From 2-12-FULL-41-16 sp964473715 (GTDB taxonomy: Bacteria > Patescibacteriota > Patescibacteriia > Magasanikbacterales > UBA922), in assembly GCA_964473715.1 (NCBI GenBank), contig CAYYQC010000002.1:1-47451 (forward strand): DNA of 47,451 nt. Direction: 5' to 3'. The position numbers were made by a program, and so were the translations under genes. The notes beneath the pieces were generated by a model, which saw only the letters and a list, made by a program, of their open reading frames with translations, made no database searches and was not told where the DNA came from. Positions 38,116-47,446 of the stretch are shown here, one piece after another; within the stretch, counting starts at the first letter, position 1; each line of letters opens with the position of its first letter.

Positions 38116-41100
38116 TTAAGCAACTTTTTTAAGTGGCGGTTCTTCTGTGTCATCTTTTTTACCCCTGCCTTTAAATCGATCTGTGAATCGTTTTACTGTA
38201 CCGATTTTTGGCTCTATGATAATCGTACTGTTTCTTTGTGAAACAGACTGACTGCTTTTGGTGCTTTTAAGAACGGGTGATGGAGTTAATTGATCTGGTC
38301 TTAATTGAATATCCTTGACTGCTTCAACTGAAGTAAGGGTTTTGGTAGTATGTACATTTGGGGTCACGTTTGTTGGATTTTTTTGTTTATTTCTTTTGGC
38401 TTCAAATCTTTTATTCTGTTCTTCAATAGTGATTGAAGTAGTTAAACTTTCTTTAGTTTCTGATGCTAGTGTTATTAAACTATCCACCTTTGAACTAATT
38501 GTTTTAATAAGAGATGTTAATTCATTTTTCTCTAATTTTGATTTTGCAGTTTGACGTTTAGTTTGTAAGTCTTCAATAAGGGCTTCTCCTTGTAAGATAG
38601 CTTGTTTATGAATCTTGGAAAAAACATCAAAATCTGTATCAAATTGTGCTTGTTTGATTGCTTGTTCTTTGTTCCAAAGTGTATCATGGAAAACTTCTCC
38701 TTTGTCAATTGTTATTTCTTTGACTCGTTTACGATTGGTTTTAAGATTGGCAATTTGACTACCCGTATATAACATTCGTTCTCCAGCTTCCACAGCTTTA
38801 TCAAAAATCGGAAGTTCTGGTTCAGAATCTCTATCTTTTTCTTTGCCTTTTGGTAATTCGACCTGTTTTAATTTTACTCCGTTACTTATATCCATGTTTC
38901 CATCGCTCTTATCCTTAGAAGTTTCGTTTCTAGATTCAGATTTTAATTCTCCTTTTAATCTTTCATCCACTGCTTTTTGTGTTCGCTCTGATTTTTTAAA
39001 TGGTGTTTCTGGTGCCTCGGGGCTGGTCGGAGCACGCATGGTTGATGTGTCAGGAGTTGGCTCCACAAAAATGTCTTCCTCGTCATCTTTCTGAGGAATT
39101 TCGACTGACTTGGTGTCTAATTTAATTTTGGTTTCACGACTATATTTTTTTGCCTGTTTGATTGTTTCTTCTGGAATACCTAGCGCACGTGCCACTTTAT
39201 CTTGGGCAGCTTCTAAACGTTCTGCGGAAGTTGGTTCTGGTTTAGCATTTTCATCTTTTAAACTAAGTGAAAATTTATTTTTTCTCTCTGGACCTTTGAT
39301 TGTTAAGTTTTCAATTGGGGGTGTATTTAAATTTTCGTCATTGGTACGATCGCGGTCTTGTAAAACCGGTGCTTTGTTTGGGTCAAATTCTACAGGTTGG
39401 CTCGCTGGATAAAAAGTGCGAGGGCTGGTTTTGCCTAAATCAGTTGGGCGTGTAAGTTTTGGTAAGGATTCAAGTTCTTTTTTACTACCAGGGTCTTGAT
39501 ATTCAAAAGGATTAATTTTTGGATTTGATGCTGTTCTCCGATTTAGTGAAGTAGGTTTTCTAAAGTTTGTGCTTTTGAATCGTGAATCTACAGATTTTGC
39601 TGATGTGACTTGTTCTGGTTTAGGCGTTGTCTCGGTTACCAAAGCTTTGTCGTCTGTTGGCTCCTCTGATGATGTTTGGTATCCAATGTTAATCGACCGG
39701 CGTTTTTGTAATTTGCTGAAATCTTCTTCGTCTTGGAGCGCGGCTTGGTTACTTTTAGTCTCTAGTTGAGGAGTAATTATGTTACCTCTTTCAACGAAAG
39801 TATTGTCTCGTTTCGATTCTGTAACTTTATTTGAAGTGGGTGTGTATGAAATCGTAGATTCGGTATGCTCATTTAATCCTTCAATTTTTTCTTTTGCTAG
39901 TGCGTGTGCTCCAACTGCGGATGCGCCTAAACCAATAGCCGTTCCAATGATTAATTTTGCAGGGGTTACTTGAGCATGTTGTTTTGGAACTATTGGCATG
40001 ATACTCTGCACTTTATCGTGTAATTCATTGCGCAGTCTTTGTAAATTACCTAAAATTTTGTACCAACTTGAATTACTAATGACTTCAGCTTTCTTCTTCT
40101 TGGTAAAGAAATTTAATTTATCGATTAAAGATAATAACACTATTTCACCTCGATCATTGATAGTAAAGCCTTTTTCTTTTTCGATTCGAGTAATAACTTT
40201 TTGAACAATCTTTTCAAAATTTTGCACGTTACTAGCGTTGTTTGGATTGTTTTTAAATTCATCCAAAATAAGCGCATCTGTGGCAGTGTTAACTCCCTCC
40301 GTGCTAAGTCCTATTTTGGTTAAACTCTGACGAATTATTTGCTCTAATCCTGATTGTGCTTCGATTGAAGTTGAGTTGTTTCTGTTTTTATTTTCATTGT
40401 TCTCAACTAACTCATATTCCAAATCTTGGCCGTCTAAAGGTGTTCCTTCTCTTGTTATTTTTAATAAATAATTAAGATCAATTATTAATTTTTTAACATC
40501 AGAATTATTTAGCCGTTCTGAAAGATTTTTGGGTAATTTAAGATTTTTATCGGCATCAACAGTAAATCCTTCGTGAGTTAAATTTACTAAAGTGTGTGCT
40601 TGGGCTAATTCAGCTGTTTGGCGTATGATCCTGCTTGCGTTGTTTGAATTTATTTCATCATGATTAATTTCTAAGGTCCATCTAACTATTTTTTCCTCAA
40701 AATCTGAAGGTAGTTTGAATTTTTCAAGAGACCTGAATAACAAAGCACCTTCGCGATGTTCTTTTTCCTCTGCTGTTTCTTTGACTGCAGGTACAGTTAT
40801 TTCTGGGATAGTTGCTGTTGCAAATTCTGAAGCCGGTTTAATTTCTGGTTGAGTTGGTTTTTCTAAATTTGATAGTTTTTGCTTATGATCGCTGTCAGCT
40901 AAAGTCTCATAAGCAATCATTAAATCTTGAAAACGTTCAATAAGTATAGGATTATTTCCATGTTCTAAAACATTTTGGTCTGTGGTTTCGAAATCAATCT
41001 TAGATTCTGGGGTTATGATGACTCCAGAATCTTCAAGTGAGGCTTTGGTTGTGTTACACATTTCTAAAATTGTGTCTTGGGTGACTTGGTTTGCATTTTC

Positions 41101-41289
41101 TAAAGTAACATTAAAAAGATTAGTCGCAATAGCAGCAATTTTATTTTTAAGTTCATGAGAAATTCGTACACTCGCGAGATTGCTTATGATTAAAGATTTT
41201 TGAGCTTCAAGATCCAGCTCTGGTTCGTCATTGAATTCAATTGACTTGGGTTGTGTATCATTTTCAATACTTGTCGAAGTATCGCGCAT
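38116..41289 (-). CDS. Giant charged protein with one possible membrane segment
   Basis: A 1057-residue protein of unknown family. The N-terminal 440 residues are helical and acidic/basic mixed, with several PEIT/KPEQ-type linkers. A single hydrophobic stretch, KLIIGTAIGLGASAVGAHAL, lies near 445-465. The remainder is mostly low-complexity, rich in Lys, Glu, Ser, Thr and Pro, with probable coiled-coil near 870-960. It ends in a basic patch (RFTDRFKGRGKK). It could be a membrane-tethered scaffold. Codon use fits the host. Likely an operon with the preceding 343-residue gene. Confidence 0.7.
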   Translation of the reverse strand: MRDTSTSIENDTQPKSIEFNDEPELDLEAQKSLIISNLASVRISHELKNKIAAIATNLFNVTLENANQVTQDTILEMCNTTKASLEDSGVIITPESKIDFETTDQNVLEHGNNPILIERFQDLMIAYETLADSDHKQKLSNLEKPTQPEIKPASEFATATIPEITVPAVKETAEEKEHREGALLFRSLEKFKLPSDFEEKIVRWTLEINHDEINSNNASRIIRQTAELAQAHTLVNLTHEGFTVDADKNLKLPKNLSERLNNSDVKKLIIDLNYLLKITREGTPLDGQDLEYELVENNENKNRNNSTSIEAQSGLEQIIRQSLTKIGLSTEGVNTATDALILDEFKNNPNNASNVQNFEKIVQKVITRIEKEKGFTINDRGEIVLLSLIDKLNFFTKKKKAEVISNSSWYKILGNLQRLRNELHDKVQSIMPIVPKQHAQVTPAKLIIGTAIGLGASAVGAHALAKEKIEGLNEHTESTISYTPTSNKVTESKRDNTFVERGNIITPQLETKSNQAALQDEEDFSKLQKRRSINIGYQTSSEEPTDDKALVTETTPKPEQVTSAKSVDSRFKSTNFRKPTSLNRRTASNPKINPFEYQDPGSKKELESLPKLTRPTDLGKTSPRTFYPASQPVEFDPNKAPVLQDRDRTNDENLNTPPIENLTIKGPERKNKFSLSLKDENAKPEPTSAERLEAAQDKVARALGIPEETIKQAKKYSRETKIKLDTKSVEIPQKDDEEDIFVEPTPDTSTMRAPTSPEAPETPFKKSERTQKAVDERLKGELKSESRNETSKDKSDGNMDISNGVKLKQVELPKGKEKDRDSEPELPIFDKAVEAGERMLYTGSQIANLKTNRKRVKEITIDKGEVFHDTLWNKEQAIKQAQFDTDFDVFSKIHKQAILQGEALIEDLQTKRQTAKSKLEKNELTSLIKTISSKVDSLITLASETKESLTTSITIEEQNKRFEAKRNKQKNPTNVTPNVHTTKTLTSVEAVKDIQLRPDQLTPSPVLKSTKSSQSVSQRNSTIIIEPKIGTVKRFTDRFKGRGKKDDTEEPPLKKVA

Positions 41290-41354
41290 ATGAAACGGTT
41301 TAAAATTCTAAAAACAGTATACCAAAATGGCTGTAATAAGCAAAATATTTTAAA

Positions 41355-42386
41355 CTATGCCGCTTTTCGAAAAGGCTTGGCAATACTTCTGGTAATTTTT
41401 TTAAACAATTCGATTATTTTTCCAGATTTTTGAGAGTTTTTTTCCACTGTTGGAAATTTTCCATTAATATTTTTTTCTATTGTGGGCCTGGAAGCAGCTT
41501 TTGGTGCTACAGTATGTGATAAGAAATCTGGAATTTCTCCAGCTGACACTGTTGGCGCCGCTGGTTTTGCTAATTTAACTGGTTTCTCTATTTTTTCTTC
41601 TGGTATTTCTTTGGCAATGGGTAAATAAGAAGCGCTGGTATCGATTGCGGCCAATTCTTTGTCAGTAAGTGTGGCAAATCTTTCATGCGTTTGATTGGTG
41701 GTGTTAGCAAATCGGGCCATTTGCTCAGATTCTAATTCAAATAAATCAGTCTCTAAATCTTTTAATATGGCTAAGGTTTGAAAATATTCAATTTTTGAGG
41801 GTCGGGCAGAAGGGTTTAAGTTTTCTGGTCTAAATGACTTTAAAAATTCATTTAATTTTATTTTTTCTCTTTCGTACGTGTTTAATTTTGCTTGAATTTC
41901 TGCTTTAATCATTTCATCTGAACCTGAAATATCAATGGGGAACTCAAAATCCGCTATTTCTTGTTTTTTTTGCTTAATTTCCTCTGGGTTTTTGCTGGCT
42001 AGGATTTTTTGATTAAGTTCAAGTAGTTTTTTTATTTTAAATAATTTTAGGGAAGAATCATCGCATCTTTTGGAAATTAATAATTTTTCCTTTATATTAA
42101 AAGCAGTGGTGTCGGCCAGAGCTACTTTGTATTGGGAAATATCATTTTTAAGTTCGTTAGCCCATCGTTCGGAGCGAGCCACTTTGCGGCTGTACTCGTA
42201 TTCAAGATATCCTGGAGTATTGATTTCTTTTAAAAAAGCCGTGCGTAGGCTGGGTTCCATGCGAGAAGGGCTGCCAGGCGTTACATCTTCATTGTTTAAA
42301 GTATTTTTCAAATTACTGTCACTATAATCAAAATCTTCCCAGCTGTCATTTGTTTGAAAATGATGATTGTTAGAGCCTCGTTCCAT
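41355..42386 (-). CDS. Hypothetical charged coiled-coil protein with cationic C-terminal helix
   Basis: A 343-residue protein with no signal peptide. Residues about 75-215 are helical and coiled-coil-like. Next follows a Lys/Pro/Ala-rich linker and a C-terminal amphipathic basic segment (IIELFKKITRSIAKPFRKAA) that could insert into a membrane surface. It lies 65 nt upstream of the 1057-residue gene on the same strand; both end in basic tails and may act together. No family recognised. Divergent from miaA. Confidence 0.7.
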   Translation of the reverse strand: MERGSNNHHFQTNDSWEDFDYSDSNLKNTLNNEDVTPGSPSRMEPSLRTAFLKEINTPGYLEYEYSRKVARSERWANELKNDISQYKVALADTTAFNIKEKLLISKRCDDSSLKLFKIKKLLELNQKILASKNPEEIKQKKQEIADFEFPIDISGSDEMIKAEIQAKLNTYEREKIKLNEFLKSFRPENLNPSARPSKIEYFQTLAILKDLETDLFELESEQMARFANTTNQTHERFATLTDKELAAIDTSASYLPIAKEIPEEKIEKPVKLAKPAAPTVSAGEIPDFLSHTVAPKAASRPTIEKNINGKFPTVEKNSQKSGKIIELFKKITRSIAKPFRKAA

Positions 42387-42468
42387 ACTTAAGATATATA
42401 TAGATATGATAAAACAACCCTTGAATTAAATCAATTTGTAAGCTACAATTGGGGTGATTTTTATCTTC

Positions 42469-43437
42469 ATGAACCAGCCTCTCCCTAAACTTGTCGTGAT
42501 TTTGGGTCCCACTGCCAGTGGCAAAACTGGCTGGGGGATTGAAATAGCCAAAAAATTCGATGGTGATATTATTTCTGCTGATTCCCGGCAAATTTATCAA
42601 CGAATGACTGTGGGTACGGCCAAGCCCCTCGGTGAATGGCGCTGGGATGGTTTTGGTCGGTCATTTTTTGTCCAAGGCATTCGTCATCGGTTAATAGATT
42701 TTTTAAACCCAGGAAAGACTTTTTCTGCCGCTGAATTTCGTGACCAGGCTCTTAAATATACTAAAATCGCGCAAAAAGACGGACGCTTGCCCATGGTGGT
42801 GGGTGGTACGGGTCTATACATTTCTACTTTAGTGGATAATTTTATAATTCCACGCGTGGCCGCGAATCCCAAATTGCGTCATAGTTTGGAAGAAAAGAGT
42901 TTGCCAGAATTGGTGGCGCTTTTAGAAACCATGGACCCCAAAAGTGCGGCTGCTATTGACCGGCAAAATCGTCGTCGCGTGATTCGAGCTTTGGAAGTGT
43001 GTATTATGAGTGGTGAACTTTTTTCTGAACAACGTAAAATGGGGGTGCCACTTTTTGATGTGTTACAAATTGGAATTGAGGTTGATCGTGAAGAATTGCG
43101 TAAGCGGATTGAGACCCGGATTGATTATATGATTGAACACGGGCTTGTTCAGGAAATTGAAGGCTTGCTTCGTCAAAAATATTCTTGGGCTCTCACCAGT
43201 ATGAATGGTATTGGGTATCGGCAATTTAAAGGATATTTTGAAGGCACAGAAACTTTGGAAAGTGCTATTCATCAGCTCAAGGCTGATAGTTGGCAATATG
43301 CACGACGACAGCTCACCTGGTTTCGACGTGATACTCGTATTCATTGGGTAAAAACCATTACTGAAGCGCAGTTGTTAGTTGAAGATTTTCTAAAAAAGAG
43401 TAATACTGGGGTGAGTAAGTCTGAAATGAGTAATTAG
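42469..43437 (+). CDS. miaA: tRNA dimethylallyltransferase
   Basis: A 322-residue enzyme that adds dimethylallyl to A37 of tRNAs reading UNN codons. The P-loop is GPTASGKT near residue 13. Family motifs IISADSRQIYQRM and TAKP near 40-60, VVGGTGLYISTLVD near 110, and the DxNxxRRVIRALE region (IDRQNRRRVIRALEV) are all seen. QLTWFRRD near the end is the conserved C-terminal motif. Started at MNQPLPK, 5 codons after a weaker upstream start. Ends 1 nt before the next gene. Confidence 0.93.
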   Translation: MNQPLPKLVVILGPTASGKTGWGIEIAKKFDGDIISADSRQIYQRMTVGTAKPLGEWRWDGFGRSFFVQGIRHRLIDFLNPGKTFSAAEFRDQALKYTKIAQKDGRLPMVVGGTGLYISTLVDNFIIPRVAANPKLRHSLEEKSLPELVALLETMDPKSAAAIDRQNRRRVIRALEVCIMSGELFSEQRKMGVPLFDVLQIGIEVDREELRKRIETRIDYMIEHGLVQEIEGLLRQKYSWALTSMNGIGYRQFKGYFEGTETLESAIHQLKADSWQYARRQLTWFRRDTRIHWVKTITEAQLLVEDFLKKSNTGVSKSEMSN

Positions 43438-43438
43438 T

Positions 43439-44005
43439 ATGCTAGATCCTAAAGCACCAAAACTTAGTCAGCTTCCAATGAGTCAGAGAATAGGTAAATC
43501 TTTGCGTCCACTTTTAACCACTTCAAAGCGGGGAATGTCTACTGGAACTTTTTATAAAACCATGAAGGATAAGTTTGCAAGTGTAATGCCTGATAAAATG
43601 GCCAAAGCCGCGGCTTTGCGTTACGCGGTTGGCACAGACACAGGTTTAACTGATAAAAAAGAAAAACTAGCTATTAAACAATTAGGCAAGGCTGACTTAC
43701 TGGCTGGCAAATATAAGGCAGGTACTAATTATAAATTAGGAATGGCCATGCATGATTATCATGCGGCTGTGGCTGCAAATACGCAGCCAAAAACTGAAGC
43801 CAAAGTAGAAGAATTAGACAAAGCTACTGACCCAAAGATTACCAATGCCAGAGCGCGTAAAGCAGAATTGGATGCTAAGATTTTTGAAGCACGCAAAGCG
43901 CGTGTGGATGAACAAAATAAAGATATTACCACTTCAATTAGTCGTGTGGTGAAAAGTTCTGAAACAAAAGCAGAGTCTAAGGCTCCGCCAATGCAATTGG
44001 ATTAG
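43439..44005 (+). CDS. Hypothetical basic helical protein
   Basis: A 188-residue soluble protein with a high Lys/Ala content and many helices, beginning 1 nt after miaA. Regions such as KADLLAGKYKAGTNYKLG and the C-terminal RARKAELDAKIFEARKARVD look amphipathic or coiled-coil. No family recognised. Co-transcribed with miaA. Confidence 0.7.
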   Translation: MLDPKAPKLSQLPMSQRIGKSLRPLLTTSKRGMSTGTFYKTMKDKFASVMPDKMAKAAALRYAVGTDTGLTDKKEKLAIKQLGKADLLAGKYKAGTNYKLGMAMHDYHAAVAANTQPKTEAKVEELDKATDPKITNARARKAELDAKIFEARKARVDEQNKDITTSISRVVKSSETKAESKAPPMQLD

Positions 44006-44013
44006 AGAATAAT

Positions 44014-44772
44014 TTACTTTTGTTTTAAGTGGGCATGCCAGCCTGCTTTTTTATATTCAATCGCCATAGCCAATGGGTCTGCAGCTTGAATAATGCCGCG
44101 GCCCACAATAATAAGATCGCTACCGCCTTTGATCGCAATTTCCGGAGTAAGATATTGCTGACCTTTGCCATCTGTACCTGCTTCTAATTTTACACCTGGG
44201 GTCATAACCAGGAAATTTTCAGAGCCAGGAAATGCACCGCGGGCAATAAATCCAGTTACATATTCAGAAAGCTCGGTTGCCATGGCTGCGCTTTTTTGTT
44301 TATAAGTTTCATCAGTTAAATTACCGGCGACAGAAAGTTCAGCGAGTAATAATAGACCACAATCATTGGCCTTAGTACGTTCGGCCAAAGCTTGAATTGA
44401 TGGTAAGCCAACAACCGGGTGAACATTAATTAAATCCGCCCATTTGGAAATCTCAAATACACTATTTTCATATTGCATGATCATGGTGTTGCCAATGTCG
44501 GCCAGTTTGCGATCTTCAAAAATTAGGAAATTATGTTTCTGGCTAAGGGCTTTTAATTTTTCTCCCAAACCTGGGGTCCAGTCCTCAGTAATTTCTAAAT
44601 GAGTTTTGAGTACGGCAATGTGTGGGCCAATGGTTTCTGCTAAATTCAATAATTCCGCGCTCGTGTGTACGTCTGCAGCTAAGCATAAGTTAGTTTTTTT
44701 GGCTTCGGCAATTTCTAGGAGTTTTTTAGCGATTGGATTTTGGCAGAGTAATGATTTTTGCGAATAATCCAT
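44014..44772 (-). CDS. pyrF: Orotidine-5'-phosphate decarboxylase, eukaryote-like type
   Basis: A 252-residue TIM-barrel enzyme that converts OMP to UMP. The catalytic tetrad motif is FEDRKLADIGNT near residue 83, which resembles the eukaryotic Ura3/UMPS form (DRKFADIGNT) more than the bacterial DxKxxDIPNT. VMTPGV near 195 and GSDLIIVGRGII near 225 bind phosphate. It is the last gene of a tight pyrimidine operon, 5 nt after pyrE. Confidence 0.93.
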   Translation of the reverse strand: MDYSQKSLLCQNPIAKKLLEIAEAKKTNLCLAADVHTSAELLNLAETIGPHIAVLKTHLEITEDWTPGLGEKLKALSQKHNFLIFEDRKLADIGNTMIMQYENSVFEISKWADLINVHPVVGLPSIQALAERTKANDCGLLLLAELSVAGNLTDETYKQKSAAMATELSEYVTGFIARGAFPGSENFLVMTPGVKLEAGTDGKGQQYLTPEIAIKGGSDLIIVGRGIIQAADPLAMAIEYKKAGWHAHLKQK

Positions 44773-44777
44773 ACTGT

Positions 44778-45443
44778 TTAGTTTTCACTAAATTTTACCG
44801 AATTGTTATATTTTTTGTCCCAATCAGTTGGGTCTTCGCTCCACTGTCGAATTTCCTGTATTTCTTCTGGTCTAATATAATTTTTTTCTTCAGCAACATC
44901 AATCAGTGCATGGAAATTACTAAGTGTATAAAGAGGAATATTACTCATGGTAAAGGCTTCGAGTGCCTCTTTCATTTCATACGTAAAAATAGCTACCACG
45001 GCTGTGACCTTAGCGCCAAATTCTTTCTGACAAGCTTCGGCTGCTCGAAGTGAGCTACCGCCAGTTGAAATTAAATCTTCAACAATTAAAATACGTGCGC
45101 CTTGCTGCATGGTTCCTTCAATCAACTTGTCAGTACCATAGCCTTTGCTAGCTTTTTTAATATAAACCATTGGTTTATCAAGTGCATAAGCAATGAATGA
45201 AGCCCAAGGAACTGCGGCTGAGGCTGTGCCGCCCACCACATCAAATTCAAGATTTTTTTCTTTAATCAAAGCAGTGAGCGCATCAACAATAATTTTCCTT
45301 TCTTTGGGGTAAGAAATAACCAGACGGTTGTCACAATACATTGGCCTTTTTTGACCCGAACTCCAAGTGTAGGGAGGGTTGGTCCGAACGCCCACAGCTT
45401 TTAAATCAAGCAATAAATTTGCGATTTCTTTGGCTTGGTTCAT
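44778..45443 (-). CDS. pyrE: Orotate phosphoribosyltransferase
   Basis: A 221-residue type I PRTase. The PRPP-binding motif is ILIVEDLISTGGSS near residue 112, and the dimer-contributed catalytic segment is YIKKASKGYGTDKLIEG. Makes OMP from orotate and PRPP. Started at MNQAKEIA, one base after the pyrD stop; a start 10 codons upstream would overlap pyrD. Confidence 0.93.
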   Translation of the reverse strand: MNQAKEIANLLLDLKAVGVRTNPPYTWSSGQKRPMYCDNRLVISYPKERKIIVDALTALIKEKNLEFDVVGGTASAAVPWASFIAYALDKPMVYIKKASKGYGTDKLIEGTMQQGARILIVEDLISTGGSSLRAAEACQKEFGAKVTAVVAIFTYEMKEALEAFTMSNIPLYTLSNFHALIDVAEEKNYIRPEEIQEIRQWSEDPTDWDKKYNNSVKFSEN

Positions 45444-45444
45444 A

Positions 45445-46488
45445 TTATTTTGGATTATGAAATTTTTGGGCAAGGAATGGATCCCACATCATGCCCGTGG
45501 CGCTCATAGCGAGGTCGGCGCCAGCATCCAGAAGGTCTTGGAAATGTTGCGGTTCAGTGACTCCGCCAACGCCAATGAGTGCTAGATCAAGTTTTTCTTC
45601 ATCAATTATTTTGCGTGCATCACGCACAAATTGTATGGCTAATTCACGAATTGGTGAACCGCACACACCACTAGTTGGGCGATCGGGTGATAAAGCTGGC
45701 TCGCCAGTTTCAGTTTGTACTTTCATAGCCACACTATTTAAACCGCTAATTCCTCGGACTCCAGCGGCAGCGGCAGCAATAAATACTTGACGCATGATTT
45801 GTGGTTCGCGGAAAAAGCCAATTTTTAAAATTAATGGAGTACTTCCTAGGGCTTCAACTAATTTCCAGCCCAAGTCTTTTACAGTTTCCGGATTAGTATA
45901 CAAACTGCCTTCGCCAGTACATACATTGGGACACGAAAAATTGGCTTCTACAATTTCACCCCCGAATTCTTTGGCCATTGTAACTGCCTCTACAAAATCA
46001 GCGGTAAAATCTGCTCCTGGTCGCGGTGTGCCAACGGCTGAGACAATTAATAACTGACCGGGTTTTAAAGCGGCTTTGGCGCGGGCAATATCAGTACGCA
46101 AAAAATCCGGATCTTGCGACGGCATACCAAACGAATTGGTAATTCCCATTGTTTCGTGATCGGCAACAATAAGCGGTGTGTCCAAATTTTGCGTCGTAAT
46201 GTTGGCGTCAACAAACGTAATGTTTGGTAACGGGTGACACGGATATTTTTGGGTGCGAATGGTTTTATATACAATCACATCAAAACCTAATTCTGCGGCT
46301 AAACTAACCCACTTGGCATTCATGGCTGGACCAGCGGGGACGCCAATTCTAGAGGCAATTTTATGCCCGAGAAAATTTACCCACGTTGACTCTGGTGGAA
46401 ATTCACGTGCTAGAATGGCACCATCAAAAAATGGACCTTTGGTAAAGTTCTCCTCAAAACTAAGTTGGTGATTATACAGTGCTGGCAT
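45445..46488 (-). CDS. pyrD: Dihydroorotate dehydrogenase, class 1-like
   Basis: A 347-residue FMN TIM-barrel enzyme oxidising dihydroorotate to orotate. The active-site loop reads VEANFSCPNVCTGEG with a Cys base, as in cytoplasmic class 1 enzymes (class 2 uses Ser). GVPAGPAMN near the start and LIGVGGVTEPQHFQDLLDAGA near the end bind substrate and FMN. It is longer than most class 1 proteins (about 310 residues). No class 1B electron-transfer subunit (PyrK) gene is in the window. Confidence 0.9.
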   Translation of the reverse strand: MPALYNHQLSFEENFTKGPFFDGAILAREFPPESTWVNFLGHKIASRIGVPAGPAMNAKWVSLAAELGFDVIVYKTIRTQKYPCHPLPNITFVDANITTQNLDTPLIVADHETMGITNSFGMPSQDPDFLRTDIARAKAALKPGQLLIVSAVGTPRPGADFTADFVEAVTMAKEFGGEIVEANFSCPNVCTGEGSLYTNPETVKDLGWKLVEALGSTPLILKIGFFREPQIMRQVFIAAAAAGVRGISGLNSVAMKVQTETGEPALSPDRPTSGVCGSPIRELAIQFVRDARKIIDEEKLDLALIGVGGVTEPQHFQDLLDAGADLAMSATGMMWDPFLAQKFHNPK

Positions 46489-46489
46489 A

Positions 46490-47446
46490 TTATTTAACCA
46501 AATGTTCTTGCTCGAGTAACCAAACTAAAATGGCTTTTTGCATGTGCATTCGGTTTTCCGCTTGGTCAAAGATTACGGCATTTGGGTGATCAATCGCATC
46601 GCGACTAATTTCATAACCCACATGACACGGCATGCAGTGCATGATTTTGGCTTGGGGTGCCACAGTATTAATTAATTCAGCGTTTAATTGATAAGGCTTA
46701 AGCATTTCTAAACGACGGTCATATTCAGCTTGGGCGCTTGGTTTTACGGCGCCATTTTCAAAAAATTCCATATTCATCCAAGTGTCAGTGTGCACAAAAT
46801 CTGCGCCTGTTACTGCTTCGCGCGGGTCTTTGGTGCGAGTCACTTTGCCGGTCGCTTCAGCCATGGCATTTAATTCTGCGTCCACACTACTTTGGTCGAT
46901 GTCACCAGCTGCAATCGCGACTTCAATTCCTAATTTTGCGCACATGAGCATGAGCGTGTTGGAAACATTATTTTCAATTCCCAGCCAGGCAATTTTTTTA
47001 ATATTTTCCACACCACCAGCTTTTTCCGCCATAGTTAAAAGATCACTGAGTGCTTGAGCAGGATGATATTTTTCACTGCAGGCATCAATTACTGGCACGC
47101 GGTTAAAGCTCGCCGCTTTTTCTACATCAGCCACTTTCATAGCCCGGAACATTAAGGCTGAACCAAAGCGCATTACGGCCTGAATTTCATCACCAAAATC
47201 AGTGAGAGAAAATTGGGTAGTTTTGGCATCTAAAAAAATGCCATGTCCGCCCAGTTCAGTCATGCCCGCTTCAAAAGAGAGGCGAGTGCGAGTGGATGAT
47301 TTTTGAAAAAACATGACCAAAGTTTTGTTAGCCAAATAATTAGTCATTTCGCCAGCATTTCGTTTAGCCTTTATTTTCATGGCTAAATCGAGGAGCGTTA
47401 AAATATCTTCGCGTGATTGTTCTTTGAGAGAAATGAGGTGGCGCAT
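46490..47446 (-). CDS. Carbamoyltransferase of ornithine carbamoyltransferase type, in a pyr operon
   Basis: A 318-residue aspartate/ornithine carbamoyltransferase. The carbamoyl-phosphate motif is KSSTRTRLSFE near 55, and YHPAQALSDLLT near 128. The second-substrate region has DTWMNMEFF and MHCMPCHVGYE near 265-275. The HC(L/M)P signature and ENRMHMQKAI favour ornithine-type enzymes; aspartate transcarbamoylase has HPGP there. Yet it is followed by pyrD, pyrE and pyrF with one-base gaps, and no arginine genes are seen. It could be an ATCase replacement or a transferase with another substrate. The promoter lies outside the window. Confidence 0.88.
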   Translation of the reverse strand: MRHLISLKEQSREDILTLLDLAMKIKAKRNAGEMTNYLANKTLVMFFQKSSTRTRLSFEAGMTELGGHGIFLDAKTTQFSLTDFGDEIQAVMRFGSALMFRAMKVADVEKAASFNRVPVIDACSEKYHPAQALSDLLTMAEKAGGVENIKKIAWLGIENNVSNTLMLMCAKLGIEVAIAAGDIDQSSVDAELNAMAEATGKVTRTKDPREAVTGADFVHTDTWMNMEFFENGAVKPSAQAEYDRRLEMLKPYQLNAELINTVAPQAKIMHCMPCHVGYEISRDAIDHPNAVIFDQAENRMHMQKAILVWLLEQEHLVK

